Of a stretch of 50,692 nucleotides of DNA, positions 16,301-25,542 are shown piece by piece; within the stretch, counting starts at the first letter, position 1, and the number at the start of each line of letters is the position of its first letter. This DNA is from Mesorhizobium sp. (lineage in GTDB: Bacteria; Pseudomonadota; Alphaproteobacteria; Rhizobiales; Rhizobiaceae). The notes beneath the pieces are model-generated. The model was not told the origin of the DNA, searched no databases, and saw nothing but the letters and a program-made list of their open reading frames with translations. The position numbers and the translations under genes were made by a program. The stretch lies in the NCBI GenBank assembly GCA_019509685.1, contig JAEKLU010000219.1:1-50692 (forward strand), read 5' to 3'.

Positions 16301-17407
16301 GTGAAACACATATTGGTTACAGGAGGCTGCGGCTTCATCGGCCGGCATGTCGCCCAGGAGCTCATCGAACGGGATTATTCGGTTCGCATCCTCGACGCAC
16401 TGCTTGAGCAGGTGCATGCGGGCGAAGCTGTCGCCCTTCCCGCCGGGGCCGAGTTGATCAAGGGCGACGTCCGGGATCGGGAGGCGGTCACCAAGGCGCT
16501 GGAAGGCGTTGACGCGGTCATTCATCTGGCGGCGGAAGTCGGCGTCGGCCAGTCCATGTACGAGATCGCGCGCTACGTCGGCACCAATGATCTCGGCACT
16601 GCAACATTGCTCGACGCGTTGATCAAACATCCGGTCGAGCGGATTGTCGTCGCCTCTTCGATGAGCGTCTACGGAGAGGGTCTCTATGCGACGCCAGGCG
16701 GCCGGCGTATCGACAACGCCCGGCGCAAGGCGAGCGACATCAAAAGCGGACAGTGGAACCCGCTGTCGCCGGACGGCGTACCTCTCTCGCCGCTGCCGAC
16801 GGACGAGGAAAAGCCGGTCGATCTGGCCTCCATCTATGCGCTGACAAAATACGCCCAGGAACGCGCTGTCCTGATCTTCGGAGAAGCCTATGGCATCGAT
16901 GCGGTCGCGCTGCGCCTGTTCAATGTCTTCGGCGCCGGCCAGGCGCTGTCAAACCCCTATACCGGCGTGCTGGCCAATTTCGCTTCGCGTCTCGCCAACG
17001 GCCAACGACCGATGATCTTCGAGGACGGCGAACAGAAGCGCGATTTCGTCCATGTGCTCGACGTCGCCCGGGCTTTCCGACTGGCGCTGGAGCAACGCCC
17101 GGCAAAGGGCCACGTCATCAATATCGGCAGCGGCCGGGCCTACGCAATCAGCGAGGTCGCCATGCTGCTGGCCGAGGCGATGGGAGTTCCGGATCGCTCG
17201 CCCGAGCTGCTCGGCAAGGCGCGTTCCGGCGACATTCGCAACTGCTTCGCCGACATCTCGAAGGCGCGTGAACTGCTCGGTTTCGAGCCGACGCGGCAAT
17301 TGGAGAATTCGCTCGACGATTTCGTTTCCTGGGTGCGCAACACGTCTGCCGTCGACCGCGGCGCCGACATGAAGCGCGAACTCGAAGAACGCGGACTGGT
17401 GACATGA
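16301..17407 (+). CDS. NAD-dependent sugar epimerase/dehydratase
   Basis: 368 residues, an extended SDR. TGGCGFIG binds NAD near the N-terminus, and the catalytic parts SSMSVYGEG and YALTK are present. It has an insertion after the Ser (GGRRIDNARRKASDIKSG) that is not typical of GalE. Substrates of this family are nucleotide sugars (UDP-glucose 4-epimerase-like or related). The start is GTG 16301, with GAGGAG just before it. It overlaps the next epimerase gene by four bases and leads the operon. An EcfG-type promoter precedes it. Confidence 0.8.
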   Translation: MKHILVTGGCGFIGRHVAQELIERDYSVRILDALLEQVHAGEAVALPAGAELIKGDVRDREAVTKALEGVDAVIHLAAEVGVGQSMYEIARYVGTNDLGTATLLDALIKHPVERIVVASSMSVYGEGLYATPGGRRIDNARRKASDIKSGQWNPLSPDGVPLSPLPTDEEKPVDLASIYALTKYAQERAVLIFGEAYGIDAVALRLFNVFGAGQALSNPYTGVLANFASRLANGQRPMIFEDGEQKRDFVHVLDVARAFRLALEQRPAKGHVINIGSGRAYAISEVAMLLAEAMGVPDRSPELLGKARSGDIRNCFADISKARELLGFEPTRQLENSLDDFVSWVRNTSAVDRGADMKRELEERGLVT

Positions 17408-18483
17408 ATCCTCGCACACGCAACCGCCGCGAGGCGCCGATCGCCATCATCGGCGGCAGCGGCTTCATAGGATCGAACCTCGCCGACAACCTGTTGTCGG
17501 ATGGCGAGCCGGTGCTGGTGATCGACAATCTCAGCCGGCCCGGCGTCGAACAGAACCTCGAATGGCTGACGCGCAAGCATGGACGACGCCTCACGGTGGA
17601 AACCATCGACGTGCGCGACGCCAATGCCTTGGCGCCCGTCTTGATGGACTCAAAGGCGATCTTCCACCTGGCCGCACAGACCGCCGTTACCACCAGTCTG
17701 GTTCAGCCGGGGGAAGATTTCGACATCAATCTTCGGGGCACGTTCAACGTGCTCGAAGCGGCGCGGCTTAGCGGTGAGCACATCCCGGTGATCTTCGCCA
17801 GCACCAACAAGGTCTACGGCAGCCTTCCCGACATCGCGGTTCGCGAGGAAGGCGATCGCTACGTGCCCTGCGACAGCGACATCCACGCCAACGGCATCGA
17901 TGAGACCCGCGGTCTGGATTTCTGCACACCTTATGGCTGTTCGAAAGGCGCGGCGGACCAGTATGTGCTCGACTACGCCAAATCCTACGGCATGCCGACG
18001 GCGGTTCTGAGGATGAGTTGCATCTACGGCCCGCGTCAGTTCGGAACGGAGGACCAGGGCTGGGTCGCGCACTTCCTGCTCAGCGCCCTGTCAGGATGGC
18101 CAATCACCATCTACGGCGATGGCCGTCAGGTTCGCGATATCCTGCACGTCTCCGATGCGGTTGCCGCCTACAGGGCCGTGCTCGACCGGATCGAGACAAC
18201 CAGCGGCCAGGCCTACAATCTTGGCGGCGGACCGGAAAATGCGCTCAGCCTGCGCATGCTGTTGAGCGAGATCAGCAGCCTGGCGGATCGGAATCTTTCG
18301 ATCCGCCATGATGGCGAGCGCACCGGCGACCAGCCTTTTTTCGTCGCCGATACCCGCAAGATCAAAACTGCGCTGGGCTGGAAGGCCCATGTCGCATGGC
18401 GCGAAGGCATTCGCGACCTCGCCGACTGGCTGCAACGCCACCGGCTCGAGCCACGCCCCGAAGCCGTGAGGTACGTCGCATGA
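17404..18483 (+). CDS. NAD-dependent epimerase, CDP-paratose 2-epimerase-like
   Basis: 359 residues. GGSGFIGSN near residue 18 binds NAD; STNKVYG and YGCSKGAAD supply the catalytic Ser/Thr and Tyr-Lys. The TNKVYG variant and the long FCTPYGCSKG segment are like CDP-paratose 2-epimerase (RfbE-type) and its relatives. It overlaps the upstream epimerase and the downstream radical SAM gene by four bases each. It probably supplies one nucleotide-sugar donor for the glycosyltransferases that follow; the exact sugar is unknown. Confidence 0.75.
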   Translation: MNPRTRNRREAPIAIIGGSGFIGSNLADNLLSDGEPVLVIDNLSRPGVEQNLEWLTRKHGRRLTVETIDVRDANALAPVLMDSKAIFHLAAQTAVTTSLVQPGEDFDINLRGTFNVLEAARLSGEHIPVIFASTNKVYGSLPDIAVREEGDRYVPCDSDIHANGIDETRGLDFCTPYGCSKGAADQYVLDYAKSYGMPTAVLRMSCIYGPRQFGTEDQGWVAHFLLSALSGWPITIYGDGRQVRDILHVSDAVAAYRAVLDRIETTSGQAYNLGGGPENALSLRMLLSEISSLADRNLSIRHDGERTGDQPFFVADTRKIKTALGWKAHVAWREGIRDLADWLQRHRLEPRPEAVRYVA

Positions 18484-19772
18484 AAATCGCCTTGGTCAAT
18501 CCGTTCTGGACCTACGACGACAGCATCTATTTCGGCTGCCGCCAACCCCATTTGCCCTTGGAGCTCGGTTATTCGAAAGGCCTGCTCGAAGCGGCTGGCC
18601 ATGAAGTGTTGATGCTTGATGGGCAGCTGCAAAACCTTGACAACGACAGTCTCTGCGAACGAGTAGCCCGCTTCGCGCCGGCCATGACAGTCGTTAGCAC
18701 CGCGCCAACGTACCTGTTCTGGCGCTGTGCGCCGCCGGAGTTGCGCGTGCCGGCCGACTTCCTCCACCGCCTCGCCGGACGCGGTGGGCGAACGGTCGCC
18801 GTCGGACCGCACGGCTCGGCGACGCCGGCGCCCACCTTGCGCAAGCTTGGCGTCGACATTGTCGTGCGCGGCGAGTGCGAGGAGGTCGTCGCCGAGCTTG
18901 CCCGGCGCAACGATTGGAGCGCGGTGCCGTCCACTGCTTACGTCAAGGACGCCAGGCTGGTCTCGAACGGCGGCGTCCACTCCAGTTTGTTTGTCGATCA
19001 CCCGCCGCTCGAATGGCCGTCGGAGTGGATCGCCGCCCATTCGCATCACCACCACAGGTTCGATGATCGTCAAATCGGGTACGGCGCGGAAGTCGAGGCG
19101 TCGCGTGGCTGTCCGTACAATTGCAGCTTCTGCGCCAAGATCGATTTCCGCGACGCTTATCGCCGCCGAAACCACCAGGCGGTGGTGAGCGAAATCGATG
19201 GGCTGATCGCCCAGGGCGTCGGCTATATCTATTTCATCGATGAAATCTTCCTGCCGCAGAAGGCATTGCTGGAAGCGTTGATCGATCGCGATGTGAAATT
19301 CGGCGTACAGACCCGCATCGACCTTTGGAAACCGGAGCTGCTGGAATTGCTCGGCGCGGCCGGCTGCGTCTCCATTGAAGCGGGTCTCGAAAGCCTGACG
19401 GTGGAAGGGCGCGCCATGCTGGCGAAACGCTGCCGATTGGGCACGGAGGAACTCGCAGCGCTGCTCGTCGACGCCAGACGACACGTTCCATTCGTCCAAG
19501 CCAATCTGATCGGCGTGGTAGAGGACGATCCTGCCCTGGTCGACTACTGGCGGAAGCACCTGATCGACAATGGCGTATGGGCCAATGAACCCGTGCCGCT
19601 TTATCCGTATCCGAGTTCGCCCAGCTATCGCGAGCTTTGGGGCGAACCCGACGATCTCGCCTGGGAGCGCGCGCATGACCACTATCTCGCATCGTTCCAG
19701 AAGTTCAGCGACATCCAGGAGAGGCGCCCGCGTCCGCTGGCGGAACTGGAGGCGACATGTTGCGAACACTGA
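18480..19772 (+). CDS. B12-binding-type radical SAM protein
   Basis: 430 residues. The N-terminal part (KIALVNPFW, then GHEVLMLDG and VVGPHGSATP-like strands) is a Rossmann-like B12-binding fold, though the classic cobalamin DxHxxG ligand motif is not obvious. The radical SAM motif is C211-PYN-C215-SF-C218, the CxxxCxxC that binds the 4Fe-4S cluster. Proteins of this layout make C-methylations, rearrangements or cyclisations. From memory it matches a family (TIGR04295) found in such clusters, to be checked. It overlaps the neighbouring genes by 4 and 16 bases. It likely modifies a sugar, cyclitol or lipid intermediate in the pathway. Confidence 0.8.
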   Translation: MKIALVNPFWTYDDSIYFGCRQPHLPLELGYSKGLLEAAGHEVLMLDGQLQNLDNDSLCERVARFAPAMTVVSTAPTYLFWRCAPPELRVPADFLHRLAGRGGRTVAVGPHGSATPAPTLRKLGVDIVVRGECEEVVAELARRNDWSAVPSTAYVKDARLVSNGGVHSSLFVDHPPLEWPSEWIAAHSHHHHRFDDRQIGYGAEVEASRGCPYNCSFCAKIDFRDAYRRRNHQAVVSEIDGLIAQGVGYIYFIDEIFLPQKALLEALIDRDVKFGVQTRIDLWKPELLELLGAAGCVSIEAGLESLTVEGRAMLAKRCRLGTEELAALLVDARRHVPFVQANLIGVVEDDPALVDYWRKHLIDNGVWANEPVPLYPYPSSPSYRELWGEPDDLAWERAHDHYLASFQKFSDIQERRPRPLAELEATCCEH

Positions 19773-20857
19773 CGCCGCGTTCGCGGCGCATCCTGATGAC
19801 CCTAGATGCGGTGGGTGGTGTGTGGCGGTTTGCGCTCGACCTGGCCCGGGAACTGGTCGCCGGGGGCGACAGTGTGGTGCTTGCCGGCCTTGGTCCGCAG
19901 CCTTCGAGACAGCAGGCCGAGGAGGCTGAGGCCTTCGCCAAGCTGATCTGGCTGAACACGCCGCTCGACTGGATGACACGCAGCCCCGATGATCTCGACG
20001 CCTTACCGGCGGAGTTGCGTGCGCCCCTACGCGACTATGCCATTGACCTAGTGCAATTCAATGCTCCGACGCAGGCAGCAGGGTTCGATGCGCCATGCCC
20101 CGCCGTGGTGGTCTCCCATTCCTGCGTGACGACGTGGTTCCACGCCGTCAGGGGACAGGCGTTGGATGGCACATGGGCCTGGCACAAGGAACGCAACAGG
20201 CGCGGCCTGGATCGCGCCGACGCCGTCATCGTGCCGAGCCGCAGCCATGCCGACATGCTTGAGACCTGCTACGGCCCGATCGCGCGCCTGCATGTGGTCG
20301 GCAACAGCGCTCGACCCTTCACGAAGGCCGAAAAGCGCCAACCGCTCGTCTTCTGCGCTGCCCGCTGGTGGGACGAAGGCAAGAATGCGGCATTGGTCGA
20401 CCAAGCCGCATCGCTGACGCGATGGCCCGTCTTTGCAGCCGGTTCAACGCATGGTCCGAACGGCGACCACGTCCGTTTCAGCCATGCTGTTCCTCTCGGA
20501 GCGGTGCCATCCGACGAAGTGCGTTCCTTGATGGCGCACGCCGGCATCTTCGTATCGCCATCCGTGTATGAGCCATTCGGTCTGGCAGCGCTTGAAGCCG
20601 CCATGTCGGCTACCCCCCTGGTGCTCTCCGACATCGCAACCTATCGCGAACTTTGGGACGGGGCCGCGATGTTCTTCGACGCCCACAATCCGCATGACCT
20701 CGCGGCCTGCCTCAATCATCTTTCCAGCGATGCCGAGCGAAGACGAGAGCTCGGGGAGGCAGCTGTCCGCCGCAGCCGAAAGTTTTCGCTGGCAAGGCAG
20801 GCGGCGGCCATTCGCGGCGTCTACGACCAAGCGGCTTTAGCCATGGCGGAGCGCTGA
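19757..20857 (+). CDS. Glycosyltransferase, GT4-like
   Basis: 366 residues with the GT-B layout. Its N-terminal domain starts RRILMTLDAVGGVWRFALDL. The C-terminal donor domain carries VYEPFGLAALEAAMSATP, the E-x7-E motif of GT4 enzymes. It is cytosolic, with no signal peptide. The start ATG 19757 lies inside the radical SAM gene (16-base overlap) with GGAGG close upstream. It probably transfers a hexose from a nucleotide sugar; acceptor and donor are unknown. Confidence 0.8.
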   Translation: MLRTLTPRSRRILMTLDAVGGVWRFALDLARELVAGGDSVVLAGLGPQPSRQQAEEAEAFAKLIWLNTPLDWMTRSPDDLDALPAELRAPLRDYAIDLVQFNAPTQAAGFDAPCPAVVVSHSCVTTWFHAVRGQALDGTWAWHKERNRRGLDRADAVIVPSRSHADMLETCYGPIARLHVVGNSARPFTKAEKRQPLVFCAARWWDEGKNAALVDQAASLTRWPVFAAGSTHGPNGDHVRFSHAVPLGAVPSDEVRSLMAHAGIFVSPSVYEPFGLAALEAAMSATPLVLSDIATYRELWDGAAMFFDAHNPHDLAACLNHLSSDAERRRELGEAAVRRSRKFSLARQAAAIRGVYDQAALAMAER

Positions 20858-20859
20858 CC

Positions 20860-21990
20860 ATGCGTTTCTTGTTCTACACTCACTCGGTCGTCTCCGACTG
20901 GAACCACGGCAATGCGCATTTCCTGCGTGGCGTCATGCGGGAATTGGTGGCGCGTCGACATCAGGCGATCGCGCTGGAGCCGGCGGACGGCTGGAGCCGT
21001 TCGAATCTCCTGGCCGACAAGGGACCCTTCGCCATCGAGCGCTTCCGCAAGGATTTCCCCGAATTGATGCCGGTGACGTACGATGCCGGTTTCAATCACG
21101 AGGCCTGGATTGCCGAAGCCGACGTGGTGATCGTCCACGAGTGGACCGACCCGGAGCTTGTCGCACGCATCGGCCGGGCGCGCGCCGGCGGCGGCAACTT
21201 CGTCCTGTTATTTCACGACACCCATCACCGGGCCGTCTCGGCGACCGAGGCAATCTCGGCACTGCGCCTGGAGCACTACGATGGGGTGCTCGCCTTTGGT
21301 GAAGCGTTGCGCGAGAGCTATCTGCGCGCCGGCTGGGGCAAGCGTGTCTTCACCTGGCACGAAGCGGCCGACGATCGCCTGTTCACCCCACATCCGGAGA
21401 TTCACCCCACATCCGATCTGATCTGGATCGGAAACTGGGGCGACGATGAACGAACCGCCGAGCTCAAGGAATTCCTGATCGAGCCCGTGCACGAACTCGG
21501 CGTCGAAGCCACGGTTCACGGCGTACGCTATCCCGAGTCGGCTCTGGCTGAGCTCGCCACTGCGGGCCTTCGATATGAAGGGTGGATTGCCAATGCCGAC
21601 GTGCCGAAGACGTTCGCCGCCCATCGTGTCACAATGCACATCCCCCGGCGTCCATACCGGGAAGGGCTGCCTGGTATTCCGACGATACGCATGTTCGAGG
21701 CACTTGCCTGCGGCATTCCGCTGATTTCAGCACCCTGGTCCGATGTCGAGCAACTGTTCAGGCCAGGCACCGATTTCCTGTTTGCGCAGAATGGCGCGCA
21801 GATGCGGCAACGTCTTCGGGCTGTGCTTGCCGATGCGGATTTCGCGGCCTTCCTGGTGACCTCGGGTCTCGAGACCATCCGCTCGCGGCACACCTGTCGG
21901 CACCGCGTCGACGAGCTCTTCGACGTCCTCGCGCAATGCACAAACCAACTCGCCACCGATAGGACCGCCGCAAAGGAAGCTGCCGCATGA
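20860..21990 (+). CDS. CgeB-like glycosyltransferase (paralogue 1)
   Basis: 376 residues. The N-terminal motif SDWNHGNAHFLRGVMREL is the divergent version of the S-W-G-N-G-H-A-T pattern in the other paralogues. The C-terminal domain has PTIRMFEALACGIPLI, the donor-binding part of CgeB/GT1-type enzymes. It is separated by only two bases from the gene before it and overlaps the next by four. The amino-acid divergence from its three sisters suggests it adds a different sugar or acts at a different step. Confidence 0.75.
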   Translation: MRFLFYTHSVVSDWNHGNAHFLRGVMRELVARRHQAIALEPADGWSRSNLLADKGPFAIERFRKDFPELMPVTYDAGFNHEAWIAEADVVIVHEWTDPELVARIGRARAGGGNFVLLFHDTHHRAVSATEAISALRLEHYDGVLAFGEALRESYLRAGWGKRVFTWHEAADDRLFTPHPEIHPTSDLIWIGNWGDDERTAELKEFLIEPVHELGVEATVHGVRYPESALAELATAGLRYEGWIANADVPKTFAAHRVTMHIPRRPYREGLPGIPTIRMFEALACGIPLISAPWSDVEQLFRPGTDFLFAQNGAQMRQRLRAVLADADFAAFLVTSGLETIRSRHTCRHRVDELFDVLAQCTNQLATDRTAAKEAAA

Positions 21991-23081
21991 AGATCGCATT
22001 CTACGGATCGAGCCTGTTGTCATCCTATTGGAACGGTGCTGCTACCTACTACCGCGGGCTGCTCAAGGCGCTTTCCCAGCTGGGCTACGAAATCACCTTC
22101 TATGAGCCCGACGTCTATGATCGGCAAAATAATCGCGATATCGAGGCGCCGGATTGGTGCGCCGTCGTCGTCTACGAGGCGACCCAGCATGCATTGATGC
22201 AGGTTGCGGCACGTGCGGCCGAAGCGGACATCGTCGTCAAGGCGAGCGGTGTTGGCTTCGAGGACGAGGCGCTGCTGCGTGCCGTGCTCGATCACGCACG
22301 CAGTGATGCGCTCGTCGTGTTCTGGGATGTGGACGCGCCGGCCACGCTTAGCCAATTGCGCGACGAACCGGACCATCCGCTGCATCGCGCGCTGCGGGAA
22401 ATCGATCTCGTATTGACATATGGTGGCGGCGACCCGGTGGTCTGGGCCTATCGTGCCATGGGGGCCAACGAATGCGTGCCGATATACAATGCCCTCGACC
22501 CCGAAACCCATCATCCCGTGGCCGGCCAAAAGCGTTTTGCCTGCGATCTGGGCTTCCTCGGGAACCGGCTGCCGGATCGCGAAGCACGTGTCGAGGCGTT
22601 CTTCCTCGATCCGGCCAGCCGATTGCCGGAGCAGAGTTTTCTGCTCGGTGGATCGGGCTGGGGCGACAAGCCACTTCCGGCGAATGTCGGCTGGCTCGGC
22701 CATGTCGGCACCCGCGATCACAATGCCTTTAATGCCACGCCCAAGGCGGTGTTGAACATCAGCCGCGACAGCATGGCCGCGAACGGGTTTTCACCCGCCA
22801 CGCGCGTGTTCGAGGCGGCGGGCGCCGGCGCCTGCCTCATCACCGATGCGTGGCTGGGGGTCGAATTGTTTCTGAAACCCGGCGAGGAGATCCTTGTGGC
22901 GCGCGACGGCGATGATGTCACTGAAATCATGCGAACCCTGACGCCCGAACGGGCAAGGATGATCGGCGCGGCCGCGCACCGCCGTGTGACCGAGGATCAT
23001 ACTTACGCCTTGCGGGCGGCCGTGGCTGACGCTGTCTTCAAGCGGCATTTCGATCATGGCACCGTGGAGGCAGCGGAATGA
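21987..23081 (+). CDS. CgeB-like glycosyltransferase (paralogue 2)
   Basis: 364 residues. The opening reads KIAFYGSSLLSSYWNGAATY and RGLLKALSQLG; the C-terminus has SPATRVFEAAGAGACLITD and a WLGVELFLKPGEEI segment typical of CgeB-like enzymes. No signal peptide or membrane span. It overlaps both neighbours by four bases and belongs to the same paralogous set as the genes at 20860, 23078 and 29165. Donor and acceptor are unknown. Confidence 0.75.
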   Translation: MKIAFYGSSLLSSYWNGAATYYRGLLKALSQLGYEITFYEPDVYDRQNNRDIEAPDWCAVVVYEATQHALMQVAARAAEADIVVKASGVGFEDEALLRAVLDHARSDALVVFWDVDAPATLSQLRDEPDHPLHRALREIDLVLTYGGGDPVVWAYRAMGANECVPIYNALDPETHHPVAGQKRFACDLGFLGNRLPDREARVEAFFLDPASRLPEQSFLLGGSGWGDKPLPANVGWLGHVGTRDHNAFNATPKAVLNISRDSMAANGFSPATRVFEAAGAGACLITDAWLGVELFLKPGEEILVARDGDDVTEIMRTLTPERARMIGAAAHRRVTEDHTYALRAAVADAVFKRHFDHGTVEAAE

Positions 23082-24181
23082 CCAAGCGGCTCGACATCGT
23101 GTTTCTCGGCCTGTCGCTCTCCTCGTCCTGGGGCAACGGCCATGCCACGACCTTTCGGGGCCTGCTGAAGGGCCTGCATGGACTCGGTCATCGTGTGACT
23201 TTTCTGGAGCGGAACGTGTCGTGGTACGCCAAGCACCGCGACTTGGACGATCCCGATTTCTGCGCCTTGCGCTACTACGAAACCACCCAGGAATTGCAAA
23301 TCGATCACGCGCCATGCCTGCAGCAGGCCGATGTCGTGGTCATCGGGTCCTTCGTGCCTGAGGGGCGTGCGGTCATCGACATCGTCGCTTCGCTTTGCAA
23401 GGGCCAGCTCTGCTTTTACGATATCGATACGCCAGTAACCCTGGCGAAGCTTTCGGCTGACGACTGCGACTATCTGAGTTGGCGCCAGATTCCCTATTTC
23501 GATGTTTATTTCTCTTTCACCGGTGGGCCGACACTCCGGCATCTGGCGAAGGACTTCGGTGCACGCCGCGCCGAACCGCTTTACTGTTCTGTCGATCCCG
23601 AACGGCATCACCGCACCGGCGATCCTATCCGTTGGGATCTCGGCTATCTCGGCACCTACAGCACAGATCGGCAGACAAGCCTCAACGCGCTCTTGATCGA
23701 GCCAGCAAGGCGCATGCCGGACCGTCGTTTCGTCGTGGCTGGCTCGCAGTATCCGTCCGACGTCGTGTGGCCCGCAAATGTCGAACGCATCGAACACTTG
23801 CCCCCGGCCGATCACGCGGCATTCTACAGCTGCCAACGCTACACGCTGAATGTCACACGCAGTTCCATGATCGCCGCGGGATGGTCTCCAAGCGTGCGTC
23901 TGTTCGAAGCGGCAGCCTGCGGCACGCCCATCATCAGCGATCGCTGGCCAGGTCTCGACAGCTTCTTTCCGGCATCGGCGATCCACACCGCCGCGGACGC
24001 AGGCGATGTCGTCGAAATCCTATCGAGGGAATCCGATCGCACCCGGCTTGCCATGGCTGGCCGGGCGCGCGGTCTCGTACTCGAAGCTCATACCGGTTCA
24101 GCCAGGGCCCGCGAATTCGTCTCGCGGCTGACGCAACCAAAAGCCGCGGTACTCGACCTCGACATTGGAAGTGCAGCATGA
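23078..24181 (+). CDS. CgeB-like glycosyltransferase (paralogue 3)
   Basis: 367 residues, opening LSLSSSWGNGHATTFRGLLK. The C-terminal part has EHLPPADHAAFYSCQRYTLN and VRLFEAAACGTPIISD. These segments match closely the enzyme at 29165 (SSWGNGHATLWRGL, RHLPPADHPAFFSSSRLTLN), so the two are the closest pair of the four paralogues. It overlaps the previous gene by four bases and touches the next. It probably acts on a related substrate to the 29165 enzyme. Confidence 0.8.
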   Translation: MTKRLDIVFLGLSLSSSWGNGHATTFRGLLKGLHGLGHRVTFLERNVSWYAKHRDLDDPDFCALRYYETTQELQIDHAPCLQQADVVVIGSFVPEGRAVIDIVASLCKGQLCFYDIDTPVTLAKLSADDCDYLSWRQIPYFDVYFSFTGGPTLRHLAKDFGARRAEPLYCSVDPERHHRTGDPIRWDLGYLGTYSTDRQTSLNALLIEPARRMPDRRFVVAGSQYPSDVVWPANVERIEHLPPADHAAFYSCQRYTLNVTRSSMIAAGWSPSVRLFEAAACGTPIISDRWPGLDSFFPASAIHTAADAGDVVEILSRESDRTRLAMAGRARGLVLEAHTGSARAREFVSRLTQPKAAVLDLDIGSAA

Positions 24182-24204
24182 CTGACAGACAGGAGAAGAT
24201 TGCA

Positions 24205-25251
24205 ATGCGACAGACAAGAAAAGCGCAAAGTGCCAAGACAGTGCTTGTCGCCGGCGGTGCGGGTTTCCTCGGCTCGCATCTCTGCGAAACATTGCTCCGC
24301 AAAGGCTGGCGCGTGATCTGCGCCGACAATTTTCTCACCGGTCGCATGGAAAACATCATCTCGATGATCGACCAGCCGGGGTTCCGGCTAATCGAGCAGG
24401 ATGTCTGCCGGCCACTCGATCTCGGTGAACCGGTGAAGCGAATTTTCAATCTCGCATGCGCTGCATCGCCGCCGCGTTACCAGGCCGATCCGATACACAC
24501 CACCCGAACCTGCGTCATCGGCACGCTCAACCTGCTTGAACTCGCCGCCCGCAACGACGCAAGGTTTGTGCAGGCTTCGACCAGTGAAGTGTATGGCGAT
24601 CCGGAACAGCATCCGCAGAGCGAAGACTATGTCGGCCATGTCAACTGCACGGGGCCACGAGCCTGCTATGATGAAGGCAAGCGCACCGCCGAAACGCTTT
24701 GCTTCGATTTCCTGAGAGCCGCGAAAGCCGACATTCGCGTGGCGCGTATCTTCAATACCTACGGCCCCAGGATGGACCCCGCCGACGGCCGCATCATCTC
24801 GAACCTGATCATGCAGGCGCTTGAGAAGCGTCCGCTGACGATATTCGGTGATGGCCTGCAGACGCGGTCCTTCTGCTACGTCTCCGATCTGGTCGACGGA
24901 TTGATGCGCCTTATGGATATCGATGCCAACCCAGGCAAACCGATCAATCTGGGCAACCCCGGCGAATTCACCATCGTGCGGCTGGCGGCATTGGTGAAGG
25001 CGATGACCGGCACCAGATCGGATCTAAAATTCCTGCCGCTGCCGCAAGACGATCCTCGCCGCAGGCAACCCGATATCTCGCGTGCAAAAGCGCTGCTCGG
25101 CTGGACGCCGAGAGTGCCCCTCAACGAAGGACTGACAAGGACGATCGACTATTTCGCGGCTCTCGAGGGCAGCCAGATCGGCGATCGGATGACGGGCCTT
25201 GCCAAAAGCGCGACACCGACATCCGGGGGGCTGCACAACCTTCCTGCCTGA
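24205..25251 (+). CDS. UDP-glucuronate decarboxylase-like protein
   Basis: 348 residues from ATG 24205 (AGGAG nine bases upstream); ATG 24178, which overlaps the previous stop, is an alternative that adds nine residues. Extended SDR: VAGGAGFLGSH for NAD, STSEVYGDP and CYDEGKRTAE for the catalytic residues, then ARIFNTYGPRM. The sequence is that of UDP-glucuronic acid decarboxylase, which makes UDP-xylose from UDP-GlcUA. In this cluster it would supply UDP-xylose (or a 4-keto pentose) as a donor. It is the last large gene of the first operon run; a 61-residue gene follows after 96 bases. Confidence 0.85.
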   Translation: MRQTRKAQSAKTVLVAGGAGFLGSHLCETLLRKGWRVICADNFLTGRMENIISMIDQPGFRLIEQDVCRPLDLGEPVKRIFNLACAASPPRYQADPIHTTRTCVIGTLNLLELAARNDARFVQASTSEVYGDPEQHPQSEDYVGHVNCTGPRACYDEGKRTAETLCFDFLRAAKADIRVARIFNTYGPRMDPADGRIISNLIMQALEKRPLTIFGDGLQTRSFCYVSDLVDGLMRLMDIDANPGKPINLGNPGEFTIVRLAALVKAMTGTRSDLKFLPLPQDDPRRRQPDISRAKALLGWTPRVPLNEGLTRTIDYFAALEGSQIGDRMTGLAKSATPTSGGLHNLPA

Positions 25252-25289
25252 TGCGGGGTCGAAGGCAAACCGTTTCATCGAGATCGTGC

Positions 25290-25314
25290 GGAACATCCGT
25301 CCAAGCTTGGGGTT
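25290..25314 (+). promoter_or_regulatory. EcfG-type promoter for the 61-aa protein
   Basis: GGAAC at 25290-25294, 16-base spacer, GGTT at 25311-25314, 33 bases before the ATG at 25348; GGAGGA lies between. Confidence 0.6.
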
Positions 25315-25347
25315 TGGCGAAAGGACCCGATATGGAGGACTATCCTC

Positions 25348-25533
25348 ATGCAACCCAAGCGATCCGCGAAGGATATCGAACAGATTGCCGAGCGCGAGAC
25401 GGCTGCCTATCTGCGGCGGGCCTCGGTCACGTATCTCGAGTGCTGTGTCAGCCTGATGATGACGCATCTGCAGCGCGAGGAAGTGGCCGCCATTCTCGAG
25501 CAGGAAGCAGACATGCTTCGAAACTTGGACTGA
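25348..25533 (+). CDS. Small helical hypothetical protein, 61 aa
   Basis: MQPKRSAKDIEQIAERETAA is followed by helical sequence containing YLECCVSLMMTHL and an acidic EEVAAILEQEADMLRNLD end. It is soluble with no signal. The ATG has GGAGGA about nine bases upstream. Its own EcfG-type promoter at 25290-25314 makes it a separate GSR-controlled gene. It converges with the PRTase/APH-like gene, nine bases between stops. Function unknown. Confidence 0.6.
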   Translation: MQPKRSAKDIEQIAERETAAYLRRASVTYLECCVSLMMTHLQREEVAAILEQEADMLRNLD

Positions 25534-25542
25534 TCGGATCTG

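Noticed and set aside
18213..19979. 588-codon open frame on the minus strand antisense to the radical SAM gene
   Set aside because: Its sequence has no recognisable family, is rich in Arg, Gln and His, and the plus-strand frame is a clear radical SAM protein with overlapping operon neighbours.
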